This document shows, in pieces, positions 54,892-64,000 of a stretch of 64,000 nt of DNA. The translations under genes were made by a program, and so were the position numbers. Every line of letters starts with the position of its first letter. The stretch's first letter is position 1. The DNA comes from Neovahlkampfia damariscottae (Eukaryota > Heterolobosea > Selenaionea > Neovahlkampfiida > Neovahlkampfiidae), in NCBI GenBank assembly GCA_016618085.1, contig JABLTG010000028.1, positions 1 through 64,000 on the forward strand. The letters are read 5' to 3'. The notes under the pieces are model-generated. The model saw nothing but the letters and a program-made list of their open reading frames with translations. It was not told the DNA's origin and did not search any database.

Positions 54892-57800
54892 ATGGAAGGA
54901 TTTTCTGAAGAAGACTTGAAACTTCTGAATTCATTTGCAAACGAAAATGAAATCACTATGGATCAAGATGAATTTGATTTGAGTCTTGAAGCGCTACAAG
55001 AAGATTCAACAATTGGCAACTTTGAATTAAAAGCAAAAGACGTAAAAGGAGCAGTTGAAAATTGTTTAAAGGATTTAAACAAAAAATCAAACCAAGAAGC
55101 AAATGGTGCCACTTTAGCGGCAAAAAACAAAGATCGACAAGGTAAAAACTCGAAAAAAAATTTTTATTATTTTTTAGGTTCATCAGAACATTTAAAAATG
55201 AAACAAATATATGACATAGAAATCACAAGACTATCAAAGTTACCACAAATTACAGATTCAAATGCAAATGATATTTATGATGCCATTAAAGATAATTTAC
55301 TTCTTGCTGGAATTGATTTAGATGAATTTCTTCCACAAGATGAAGGAAATTTTGATGATTTAGAAGCTCAATTTGGAGATGAATTGAATGAACTTCAAGG
55401 TTTACCAAAAATTAAACGTAGACCAGTGGAAGAAGTACAAGAATACTTGAAAAAAACATTAGAAGTTTTGAACTATAGAATTGAAGATGAATTACAAAAT
55501 GGAAAAAAATTCATGCAAGAAGGTGATCGTACATCTGCTTCAGAATGTATAAAACGAAAAAGATTATATGTTCAAGAATTAGAAGTCCTTGAATCAGATC
55601 AATTTCAAAAAATTGATAAAAACACAACAAATGAAATTTACATCAAAATTGAAGAGATTGTTTTGAAATTAAGTATCAATTTTGAAAAAGAATTAAACAG
55701 ATCTAAAGAAGAAATTAAAAAAGAAGAACCAAAAATTGTTCAAACCCAACCAAAGAAAAAAAAGAAAAAACCAATAATGAAAGCAAAAAGAATTTATGAT
55801 ATTTTAGACAATTATGAATCATTCATGAAAAAGAAGATTGAAATGGAAACAAATATTGCAAAAGAATATCTTGCAAAAAAAGATAAAAATGGAGCTGCAC
55901 TTGCTATTGAAAGACAAAAAATTTATAAAGACAGACTTGAAAATTCACCAAGATCATTTATGGAAAATTTAACAGATGAAGATGCTGCAGAAATGTATTC
56001 AAAATTGAAACAATTTTTTGGTGTTTTTCAACTTGAAATGGATCAATTTGATCCAAATACTAAATTGTTAACTCATGAAATATTTTTACAAATACTTGAC
56101 AAATATGAATTGACATTGAAAGAAAAGATTGTAGAAGACACAAATAATGCAAAAGAACTATTGGTTAAACAAGATAAAGATAGAGCATCTCAATATCTTC
56201 AAAGAAAAAAAACCTATGAGTCTGAGTTACAAAACATTCCAAAAGATCAAATTAAATCAATCCCACAAGAAGATTTAAAAAGTGTTTATTCAAATTTAGG
56301 TGATCATATGAAGACTTTTGGAATTGATATTGAAGAATTGAATCCATTGAATGATGCACAAGAAGAAGAAGAAGCAGTTGAAAATAAAGTTGATGAAGTT
56401 TCAAATTCAAATTTGACTCATGAAATCTTCATTCAAATTCTAGATCATTATGAAGAAATTTTATACAAAGAAATGGAAAAGGAAGTTAAAATGGCAAAAG
56501 AATTCCTTGGAAAAAAAGATAAAGAAAGTGCTTCAAAACATCTTCAAAGAAAAAAAACTCTTGAAGTAGAGATTGCCAGCATCCCAAAAGAACAACTCAA
56601 AGAAGCTCCATTGGATGCATTACCTGGAGCATATGATCGATTAAAAGAACATATGAAAACATTTGGAGTAAATATTGATGAATTAAATCCAATGTCATCA
56701 GAGACTCCTACAGAAACCCCAAAAACTGTTCAAAACTCCCCTTCAACTGGTGAGAATAAAGTTGAAGAAATTTCTGATTCAAAATTAACACATGAAATAT
56801 TTCTCGAAATTCTTGAGAAATATGAAACTCATTTATATCAAAAAATTGAAGATGATGTAAAAATAGCAAAAGATCTTCTTGCAAAAAAAGATAAAGAAGG
56901 AGCATCTCAATATCTTCAAAGAAAAAAAGTATTTGAAACTGAAGTTCAAAATATTCCAAAAGAACAATTGAAATCAGTGGATTTAAATGATTTACCTGCT
57001 ATTTACGATCGATTAAAAGAGCACATGAAGACATTTGGAGCAAATATTGATGATTTAAATCCAATTAAAGATTATGGAAAAATAGATGAAGTTTCAGATG
57101 TGAAATTGACTCATGAAATCTTCCTTCAAATTTTAGATCATTATGAAGAAATTTTGAAATCAAAAATCGAAGAAGATGTGAAAACTGCAAAAGAACTTCT
57201 TGCAAAAAAAGATAAAGAAGCAGCATCTCAATATATTCAAAGAAAAAAAGCATTTGAAGGTGAACTACAAAATATTCCAAAAGAACAATTGAAATCTGTT
57301 CCTGTTGGTGATTTACCTATGATTTATGATCGATTAAAAGAACATATGAAGATATTTGGAGTTAATATTGATGAAATAAATCCATTGATGAATGTGAAGT
57401 CAACAGATGATGATTTAGAAGCTTTAGGATTAAATCCTGATGATTTAGACAATTTAGAAGATGTGGAAGAAACTCAAATGACATCAAAAACATTACTTCA
57501 AATTCTTGATAATTTAGAAATCACTTTCAAAAATAAAATTGAAGAAATAACAATTGAAGCCAGAGATTTGTTAAAATCAAAAGACAAAGAAGGTGCAACT
57601 GAGTGTTTAAAAAAGAAAAAATCTTACACTACAGAAATTGAAAATTTACCAAAAGAACAAATCAAATCAATGTCTAATGAAGATTCAATAAATGCCTATG
57701 AAGGGTTAAAAGAATATTTATTGATGAATTATGATATAGATATCGAAGAATTGAATCCAAATTCACCATATTTTCAACAACCAAAATCACTTGAAAATAC

Positions 57801-58659
57801 AGCCACCACCAGCACCACCACACAAGAAGAAAAAAAACCAAAAGAAGAAAAAAAAGTTAATTACATTAAACCAAATTCCAAATTAATCTTAAGATCAGGA
57901 TATGGTTATATTACATTTGATCAATCAGCTGTCACAACAGGAGATAAAGTTACTTTGGATTCAATTATTCAAATAGTTCAAGTTGAAGATGATGTATTCG
58001 CTTTGAAAGGAACAAAAAAATATTTACATATATCAAAGAATGGTGTTCGTTTGGATGTAGAATTGAAACCAGAATGTAAATTCTTATTGGAATACCCAGA
58101 GAATGAGAATGATAGAGTGGGATTTAAATCAGCAACTCAAAAAGATATGTGTTTCTCAATTCATAAATCACTATTTTCATCTGCTCACACAACTAAAAAT
58201 CCAACTATTGATACAACATTTGAAGTTTGTTTCATGGATGATATTTTAGATTTAGTTCCACTTCAAACAACATTTCTGTTGAAAACTAATCATGAAACAC
58301 ATTTATCATTATCAAAAGATGGATTGACACATCGAAAAGTTGATAAACCAACAAAAGCAGAAGTATTTGAATTTATCATTATTGATAATAAATTGGCTAT
58401 TAAATCACATTACTTGGGATCAATGTTAATGATTGATGATGATGGAAATTTCAAATTCACAAAAAGTTTAACAAAAAAAGTTAGATTTCAAATGCACATA
58501 TTTAGAGTTCACAAAACAAACAAAATTGGAATTTACATGTTAAGAAGTAATCAATTTTTATCATGCAAAAAAAGTACATTTGGAAAATTCTCATGTACTT
58601 CAAATCAAACAATGTCCAATTCAGAAGAATTTGAATTATTAAAATTAAGTTCAAAATGA
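54892..58659 (+). CDS. Eight-repeat helical protein with fascin-like C-terminal beta-trefoils
   Basis: From ATG 54892 (MEGFSEEDLKLLNSFANENE). One 36-base intron at about 55142-55177 is in frame. About eight repeats of 90-100 residues follow. Units 4 to 7 are the most alike: THEIFLQILDHYEEIL, then AKELLAKKDKEAASQYIQRKK, then NIPKEQLKS, then YDRLKEHMKTFG-x-NIDELNP. Each forms helical hairpins with a Lys-Lys-Asp-Lys turn, reminiscent of DM14 repeats of CC2D1 proteins, though not certain. After a Pro/Thr linker, the last 250 residues contain repeated strands such as KLILRSGYGYITFDQ, YLHISKNGVRL, TFLLKTNHETHLSLSKDG and SMLMIDDDGNFKF, as in fascin/FRG1 beta-trefoils. Possibly an actin- or membrane-linked scaffold. 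Confidence 0.7.
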   Translation: MEGFSEEDLKLLNSFANENEITMDQDEFDLSLEALQEDSTIGNFELKAKDVKGAVENCLKDLNKKSNQEANGATLAAKNKDRQGKNSKKNFYYFLGSSEHLKMKQIYDIEITRLSKLPQITDSNANDIYDAIKDNLLLAGIDLDEFLPQDEGNFDDLEAQFGDELNELQGLPKIKRRPVEEVQEYLKKTLEVLNYRIEDELQNGKKFMQEGDRTSASECIKRKRLYVQELEVLESDQFQKIDKNTTNEIYIKIEEIVLKLSINFEKELNRSKEEIKKEEPKIVQTQPKKKKKKPIMKAKRIYDILDNYESFMKKKIEMETNIAKEYLAKKDKNGAALAIERQKIYKDRLENSPRSFMENLTDEDAAEMYSKLKQFFGVFQLEMDQFDPNTKLLTHEIFLQILDKYELTLKEKIVEDTNNAKELLVKQDKDRASQYLQRKKTYESELQNIPKDQIKSIPQEDLKSVYSNLGDHMKTFGIDIEELNPLNDAQEEEEAVENKVDEVSNSNLTHEIFIQILDHYEEILYKEMEKEVKMAKEFLGKKDKESASKHLQRKKTLEVEIASIPKEQLKEAPLDALPGAYDRLKEHMKTFGVNIDELNPMSSETPTETPKTVQNSPSTGENKVEEISDSKLTHEIFLEILEKYETHLYQKIEDDVKIAKDLLAKKDKEGASQYLQRKKVFETEVQNIPKEQLKSVDLNDLPAIYDRLKEHMKTFGANIDDLNPIKDYGKIDEVSDVKLTHEIFLQILDHYEEILKSKIEEDVKTAKELLAKKDKEAASQYIQRKKAFEGELQNIPKEQLKSVPVGDLPMIYDRLKEHMKIFGVNIDEINPLMNVKSTDDDLEALGLNPDDLDNLEDVEETQMTSKTLLQILDNLEITFKNKIEEITIEARDLLKSKDKEGATECLKKKKSYTTEIENLPKEQIKSMSNEDSINAYEGLKEYLLMNYDIDIEELNPNSPYFQQPKSLENTATTSTTTQEEKKPKEEKKVNYIKPNSKLILRSGYGYITFDQSAVTTGDKVTLDSIIQIVQVEDDVFALKGTKKYLHISKNGVRLDVELKPECKFLLEYPENENDRVGFKSATQKDMCFSIHKSLFSSAHTTKNPTIDTTFEVCFMDDILDLVPLQTTFLLKTNHETHLSLSKDGLTHRKVDKPTKAEVFEFIIIDNKLAIKSHYLGSMLMIDDDGNFKFTKSLTKKVRFQMHIFRVHKTNKIGIYMLRSNQFLSCKKSTFGKFSCTSNQTMSNSEEFELLKLSSK

Positions 58660-58666
58660 AATTTTT

Positions 58667-59497
58667 TTATTCTTGTTTGTATAATTTTTCTTTGACATAA
58701 GTATTTTGAACAGCACCTGTTTTATAAACTTCATGAGAAATTAGTCTTAATTTTTCATATTCCAAAGGAACAACAGAAGGTTCACCAGGTCCTTTTGTAA
58801 ATAATGGAACACCTTCACCTAAAATAACTGGTAAATAAGTAATGATATATTGATCAATTAATCCTGCTTTTTCTAATTTATGATTCAATTCTGAACCTCC
58901 AACTAACCAAATATTCTTTCCTTCTTCTTTTAATTTTTGAATTAAATTCTTTAAATCTTCAACATCACCTTCTACTTTATGCATATTTCCTTCTTCTTTG
59001 AAATCTTTGTCAGTTGTGTAAACATAATTTTCTTTTTCTTCGTATGGGTATTTGGAGTCTTTTGTGATTTTCAAAATTTGACGATATGTTTTTCCTCCGA
59101 GTAATACTGCATCTACATTTTGCATGAAAATTGTATATCCATAATCCTCTTTTGAATTTAAGAAAAAATGAAAAAAAAACCTGGAATTGCAGAAGTATCA
59201 GTTAAGAATGAAATTCCACCATGATTATCGGCTATATAACCATCTATTGATGTTCCAATATATAAAGTCACTTTTTTATCAGTCCAATATTTTTCTTGGA
59301 AGGTTCTTTGGAGAAGGTGTTAAAAATATAAAAATGGTTTACTTCCTTGTCTTGTAATATTGATAAAATGGAAGACAAAATAAACCAAATAATAATGTGG
59401 TAGAAACAACAGGTGTAATTTTTTTTTTAAAATTCACGTTTTTAAAAAAATTTCTTCTTTGTGAAAAGAATCTGAACATTGATGATTTTCGGAACAT
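58667..59497 (-). CDS. RibD/DHFR-like reductase with mitochondrial presequence
   Basis: Three exons from ATG 59497 (MFRKSSMFRFFSQRRNFFKN), the introns being about 33-37 bases. The basic, Phe/Arg-rich N-terminus looks like a mitochondrial targeting signal and is followed by a hydrophobic helix (VVSTTLLFGLFCLPFY). The catalytic domain starts VTLYIGTSIDGYIADNHGGI and has VDAVLLGGKTYRQIL, NIWLVGGSELNHKL and YIITYLPVILGEGVPLF, the pattern of the RibD C-terminal/bacterial dihydrofolate-reductase-like family (YwjB/YyaP type). It probably uses NADPH; the substrate is not known. An ATTGG box is within 10 bases of the start. A bacterial origin is plausible. Confidence 0.75.
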
Positions 59498-59736
59498 TTT
59501 TATTGGACAAGAAAAAAAAGATTGAAGAGAAGGAATTTATCCAATTTTGACAATTTAAAAAAAAAGAAAAGTTTGGTTTAATGAATAAACTGGTAATTCA
59601 TTGATTTCTCTCCAACTTATTACTCGTATTGAGTTCAATTAAAGTTCCCAGTCTGGACAATGCTTCCAAGATCATGTTGTACTTTTACTTTTTTCTGATT
59701 CAACTTACTTGCAGAAATGAAGTTTTTAGATCACTC

Positions 59737-59878
59737 CCAACTCTTTTTTATTCAACCACCACCGAATGGATGTGAAGAACTTAATAGGCACAAACAAATC
59801 CATTTTTGTAACCCTCTGAAGTTTTTTTTCTGAGTTCTTCCAACTCTTTTTATTCAACCATCTCATAGATGTGAAGAA
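59737..59878 (+). repeat. Imperfect direct repeat, two copies of about 40 bases
   Basis: Copies at 59737-59779 and 59840-59878 share CCAACTC, a T-run, TTATTCAACCA and GATGTGAAGAA, with small gaps. Similar flanking bases suggest a tandem duplication of about 100 bases. Confidence 0.6.
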
Positions 59879-59931
59879 TGCAAACGGAAACACTTTTTTT
59901 TTGTGAAATCCTTTTATTGAAGTTTTTGAGC

Positions 59932-60060
59932 AGAAAACAAAAAGATAAAATTTTGAGATATTTCATAACATCCAATCATTTTTTCTGTTGAGTCTAAAAA
60001 CACCACAAAATGAAGTTACAAACTCTGTTCTAAATTGAAAATTTTATCTTTTTGTTTTCT
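59932..60060. repeat. 129-base element bounded by perfect 23-base inverted repeats
   Basis: Arms 59932-59954 and 60038-60060 are exact reverse complements around an 83-base loop that holds a CCAATCA word. No target-site duplication is obvious at the edges (GAGC before, TAAA after). It could be a tiny non-autonomous transposon relic or a regulatory hairpin before the GCAT gene. Confidence 0.6.
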
Positions 60061-60098
60061 TAAAGTGTTTTGATTGGTCGAATTATCAAGTGAAAAAA

Positions 60099-61439
60099 AT
60101 GATGAAAAAAGCAATTCAACGTTCTTTTTCAAAATCTATCGTAAAAAGAGATGCTCTCAAAGATGCTCTTAATACTCAAATTTCTGAAATTAGAGAAGCA
60201 GGTCTTTACAAAAAAGAAAGAGTTATCACTTCAGCTCAAGATGCATCCATTAACGTTTCAACTTCAAAAGATAAAGTTTTAAACTTTTGTGCTAATAATT
60301 ATCTTGGTTTAAGTGACCATCCTGAAGTTTTAAAATCTGCACAAGAAACTTTAAAAACACACGGTTTTGGTATGTCTTCTGTTAGATTTATTTGTGGAAC
60401 ACAAGTACAGCTTAAATTGATTAATATTTTTAGGATATTCATAAAGAATTAGAACAAAAAATTTCAAAATTTCATTCTACCGATGACACAATTTTATACC
60501 CTTCTTGTTTTGATGCAAATGCTGGTCTTTTTGAAGCAATTTTAACAAATGAAGTTTTAAAATAGAATATTTTTAACGTTTATTTTTAAAGGATGCTGTT
60601 ATTTCAGATTCACTTAATCATGCTTCTATTATTGATGGAATTAGACTTTGTAAAGCAAAAAGATTTCGTTATGAACATATGGACATGAAAGATTTAGAAA
60701 AAAAACTTCAAGAATCACAAGATTCTAGAATTAGATTAGTCGCAACTGATGGTGTATTTTCAATGGGTAAAAAAAAAAAAAATTTATATTCATTCAATAA
60801 GATGGTGATGTTGCTCCTTTGGATAAAATTGCAGAATTATGTGAAAAATACAATGCTAACCTTTTCATTGATGAATGTCATGCTACAGGTTTTTATGGAA
60901 AAACTGGAAGAGGAACTCCTGAATATTTTGGAATTCAAGAAAAAGTTGATGTTATAAATTCAACTCTTGGAAAAGCATTAGGTGGTGGAACAGGTGGATA
61001 TACAACTGGAAGAAAAGAAATTGTTGAGATTTTACGTCAAAAAGCTCGTCCATATTTATTTTCAAATTCAATTGCCCCACCTATCGCAGGTGCAAGTATT
61101 ACTGTTTTTGATATGCTCATGAAAGATACTTCATTAAGAGATAAATTGTTCAACAACACACAAATTTTCAGATCTAAAATGAAAGAAGCAGGATTTACAA
61201 TTATTGGAGACCCAAATTCACCTATTGTTCCAGTCATGTTTGGTGATGCAAAATTAGCTGCTGATTTCTCAGATGATTTATTGGAAAGAGGAATTTATGT
61301 AATCGGATTTTCATTTCCAGTTGTCCCAAAAGGAAAGGCAAGAATTAGAGTTCAATTAAGTGCTGCTCATACAGAAGAACAAATTGAAAAAACAGTCAAT
61401 GCATTTATTGAAGTTGGAAAAAAAAGAAATGTCATTTAA
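60099..61439 (+). CDS. GCAT: Glycine C-acetyltransferase (2-amino-3-ketobutyrate CoA ligase)
   Basis: Four exons (introns near 60410-60433, 60558-60590 and 60767-60802). The start is [20 protein letters not shown], a likely mitochondrial presequence. Core motifs: [49 protein letters not shown] (cofactor Asp and His); and [15 protein letters not shown] with the PLP-binding Lys. The enzyme joins glycine and acetyl-CoA, or in the degradative direction splits 2-amino-3-ketobutyrate from threonine breakdown, in mitochondria. Length of about 400 residues fits. Upstream lies the inverted-repeat element; ATTGG is about 25 bases before the start. Confidence 0.92.
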
Positions 61440-61542
61440 AAATAAATTCTTTCTGAAAACTCTAGTTACTTTTCCATCCAATCAAAATGATTTCTAATCA
61501 CTTCTTTTATCCAATCAAACTATTTTAGTGACTTTTTGGAAA

Positions 61543-63381
61543 ATGCAATCAAAATTACTTGTTCTCTTTGCTTTATTCATCAGTTATGCTGTTGCTCAAG
61601 AAGAACTTCATGGTGCAAGAAATATTAATCGTGGTTATGATTTTCATCAAGGTGGTCAAGTTCCAATTGAAAAAGTAAACAAAAATATAAATTAAACTTT
61701 TTAGGCAAAAGCACCAATTTATAAATATGATTATTCAGCTCCAAGATATTATTCACCACCAACAAGACCAGATATTAAATTTAAATATCCAAAAGAACTT
61801 ATTGTTCGTCCACAAATTCAATTAATTGAGTTCGCAAAAACAAATAAAACTCTAACCATATTTAGAAACAAAACAAGTGAATTTATGCAAAATTTTCTTC
61901 ATATTGCTAAATACGAAGTTTCAAGATCTTCATTTGGTCTCAGTTTAAATGTAATTAAATTTGCTGTTGGATTTCAATATGCAAAAGAATATGGAAAAAT
62001 TAAAGAGATTTTGAGATCAAAAATTACAGCAACAACAAGAGGTGTTTATTATAGAAGTCTTTATAGAGTTGATAGTCTTCCTCCAATGTTTATGAAACTT
62101 GGAGATGATTATAAACTAACAGTTGATTATTTACCTGTTAAACCAACTCCTGGTGACAAAGAAAAATATGAAAACGTTTTAGATTATTTTGGAGGTTTTT
62201 ATTTACAAAGAGGTATTTTTGGTGGAAGAGTCAGACTTTTCACATTCTTAAAACAAGAAATCACAAGAGATAGAGATGAAAAATGGACAAGTACACAATT
62301 ACAATTAAGTTTCCATTATAACATGTTTGGTGTTTCAGGTGGTGGTTTTAGAAGAAGACAAGATATTAAAATTGATGAACATTTCAAAAAATTCTCTGAA
62401 TCATTTGTTGCTTACACAGGTGGATTTAGAAAATTCCATGATCAAGATAAATTAAAAGAATGGGAAGGATCAGTTAATGAATCTCAAGATTTATTGGAAG
62501 GTGATATGAAACCTCTTTCAGATCATATTAATAACTCTCCTGTCAAAAAAAAAAATTTTGAACAAATTATTAAAAAATATTCAGAAGAAGGAAAAGTCAT
62601 TATTAATAATGTTATTACTGCAGACTCTTTATTAGGATATTCATTTGATGCAAAAACAATGAGTATTCAACATCCAGTTGTAGATTCTTCAAATGTTTTA
62701 TCAACAGGAGTTGCTTCATCAATTGTAATGCAAAGTAAAAATATTACCTATGGAACAGAATCAAAACAAGATTTTCAAAAATATATTTCAAAAGATTTGG
62801 TTTCTGAATTTAAAAAAGGATATGCTTCTTGGACAAGAGATTTGATTGAATTAGAAGAAAATGAAAATATCCATATTGCAGAAAGAAAAATTGTTTTAAG
62901 AGAATTAAAATTAAAATCAATGCCTACAAAATATTCAGTTAAATTTAATGAAGCAATTGAAATGCTTCCTTCAAAATTTGATGAACAAATTTATCTTGGA
63001 TTTGTTGAAGCATGGGGTACTCATTTTGTAAATTCAGTTCAAATTGGTGGTTCAATTAAAGTTTCAGTTCAATTGAAAAAATCATTCATTTCAGAAATTA
63101 GTTCACAAGATGAATCAAAACAAATTTTAAAAAATGTTATTGAAAATTCAAAATATAATTTCAAAAAAGATTCAAATATTGAAAAATTATTGAAAGATAA
63201 CTTAAATGTAAAAGTACATTATAAAGGTGGAAGAAGAGTTTCTGGATGGAATCAATTCATTCAATCTGTAAAACAAGAACCTGAAGTGTTAAAATTTGGT
63301 ATTATTCCTCTTTCTTCTATGATTAAAGATGATTTAAAAAGACAAAATTTAGAAAAATTCATTCAACAATATTTTGAATAA
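61543..63381 (+). CDS. Secreted MACPF/perforin-like pore protein
   Basis: Two exons with a 30-base intron near 61675-61704. Residues 1-18 are a signal peptide (MQSKLLVLFALFISYAVAQ). The central MACPF domain shows GVSGGGFRRRQD and the signature FVEAWGTHFVNSVQIGGSI (W-G-T-H-[FY] then Gly-Gly), flanked by helical clusters that would become membrane hairpins. Perforin-type proteins assemble pores; in phagotrophic protists they are secreted into phagosomes or against other cells. A basic segment (RRKQ-like) lies near residue 190. No membrane anchor at the C-terminus. Two CCAATCA words lie upstream. The protein looks intact. Confidence 0.88.
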
Positions 63382-63450
63382 ACTTTTTTTGTTTTAAATT
63401 AACCAATCATTTCTAATTATTTCTTTAACTCTAATTGGTCGATTTTACTG

Positions 63451-64000
63451 ATGAAGTTTACTCGTTTAATAGTTCTTTTGGTATTGTTATTGGCATTTGT
63501 TCAATTTACTTATGCAAGAGAAATTGAAGATTTAGATGATGATGATTATGAAGAAGCTCTTGATGAAAATATTCAAGCAAATACTCTTTGGAGTATTAAA
63601 AGGTCTTTTAATGACAAAGCGGATCGAGCAAAAAGATGGGCTGCTGATAAAGCAAGGAGAGCAAAAATAGTTGCAGATAAGGCAAGAAGAGCGAAAGAGG
63701 CAGCTGAAAGATGGGCAGCTGAAAAAGCTAGAAGAGTTAAAGCCGCAGCTTTGAAAGCAAAAAGAGCAACTCAAGAAAAATTAAGAATTGCTAAAGCGAA
63801 AGCAGCTGAAAAATTGAGAATAGCAAGAGCAAAAGCAGCAGCTAAAGCAAAAGCAGCACTTGAAGCAGCAAAAAGATTCGCAGCTGAAAAAGCAAGAAGA
63901 GCAAAAGCAGCAATGGTTGAAAAAGCAAGAAAAGCTAAAGAAGCAGCAGAAAAAGCGAAAAAAGTTGCTGCTGAAAAAATTAGAAAAATTAAAGCCGCAG
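63451..64000 (+). CDS. Secreted Ala/Lys/Arg-rich helical protein, runs off window end
   Basis: From ATG 63451: signal peptide MKFTRLIVLLVLLLAFVQFT, an acidic propiece (EIEDLDDDDYEEALDEN), then at least 145 residues of repeated AEKARRAKAAAEKAK-type sequence with a rough 11-residue periodicity. That would form one long cationic helix. The style matches the basic extensions of the phospholipase A2 at 24.8 kb. An acidic propiece masking a cationic helix is typical of antimicrobial or histone-like secreted peptides; that role is inference. An ATTGG box lies about 16 bases upstream. The 3' end is outside the window. Confidence 0.7.
   Translation, partial: MKFTRLIVLLVLLLAFVQFTYAREIEDLDDDDYEEALDENIQANTLWSIKRSFNDKADRAKRWAADKARRAKIVADKARRAKEAAERWAAEKARRVKAAALKAKRATQEKLRIAKAKAAEKLRIARAKAAAKAKAALEAAKRFAAEKARRAKAAMVEKARKAKEAAEKAKKVAAEKIRKIKAA

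Larger units (their letters stand above)
59498..60098. other. Intergenic region with direct and inverted repeats
   Basis: About 600 bases between divergent genes. It contains an imperfect direct repeat (59737-59779 and 59840-59878) and a perfect 23-base inverted repeat (59932-59954 and 60038-60060). ATTGG near 60074 is the promoter word of the next gene. No gene seen. Confidence 0.6.

Noticed and set aside
56000-57700. Regular repeats that might be a CRISPR or satellite array
   Set aside because: Unit length of about 280 bases, coding in one frame throughout, with protein-level conservation; these are protein repeats.

Overview
The window looks like nuclear DNA of a gene-dense, very AT-rich single-celled eukaryote. 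Genes sit on both strands with intergenic gaps often under 150 bases. Many are broken into exons by tiny introns of about 27-45 bases (GTAA or GTTT donors, T/A-rich bodies, AG acceptors). Standard stops are used. Gene content (TALE homeodomains, IST1, MOB1, TMF golgin, DDB1-like, 7TM-RGS, G-alpha, MACPF and secreted phospholipase A2) suits a free-living, phagotrophic protist such as an amoeba or amoeboflagellate. I cannot name the species. No rRNA, tRNA, CRISPR array or intact transposon was seen. A CCAAT/ATTGG box lies about 10-50 bases upstream of a large share of start codons and appears to be the main promoter signal.

Left end (1-4.9 kb): relics of a virus-like element: a papain-fold-like protein cut by the window edge, a GIY-YIG nuclease with a zinc knuckle, and a packaging-ATPase remnant. 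They are mixed with three small or medium genes of unknown function. From 5 to 14 kb come a GyrI-like ligand-binding protein, an unrecognised 526-residue protein, an OTU protease fused to an AIG1-like GTPase (frame disturbed), a large secreted-repeat type I membrane protein, and TMEM14.

14.4-25.8 kb: a divergent pair of related multi-pass membrane proteins, one with a Cys/Asn-rich glycosylation array; a seven-transmembrane receptor with an RGS domain; fructose-1,6-bisphosphatase; a protein with four PH domains and a parallel beta-helix; and a secreted phospholipase A2 with cationic tails.

25.8-41.2 kb: a kelch-repeat protein fused to a divergent G-protein alpha subunit; two TALE homeodomain genes; an EF-hand protein; an LRR-dual-specificity phosphatase; MOB1; an ERI1-like exonuclease fused to a phosphatase-like domain whose active-site Arg is Lys; a carotenoid oxygenase convergent with a cytochrome P450; a zinc-ribbon protein; a BTB/BACK protein; and a possible deaminase-fold gene.

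41.2-64 kb: a TPR-like gene with homopolymer-linked frame changes, small basic proteins, a many-exon DDB1/CPSF-A-like gene, a TMF-like golgin, IST1, a LYR protein, a START protein, a retinol-dehydrogenase-like SDR, an F-box-Sec7 protein, an eight-repeat protein with a fascin-like C-terminus, a mitochondrial RibD/DHFR-like reductase, glycine C-acetyltransferase, a MACPF protein, and an Ala/Lys/Arg-rich secreted protein that runs off the end.

Three themes recur. The first is G-protein signalling: 7TM-RGS and kelch-G-alpha lie within 10 kb. The second is ubiquitin and membrane traffic: OTU, F-box-Sec7, BTB, DDB1-like, IST1 and golgin. The third is a secreted lytic set: PLA2, MACPF and a cationic Ala/Lys protein. 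Several fusions look unusual: kelch-G-alpha, exonuclease-pseudophosphatase, PH4-beta-helix and OTU-AIG1. All calls are from reading the sequence; no database search was run.
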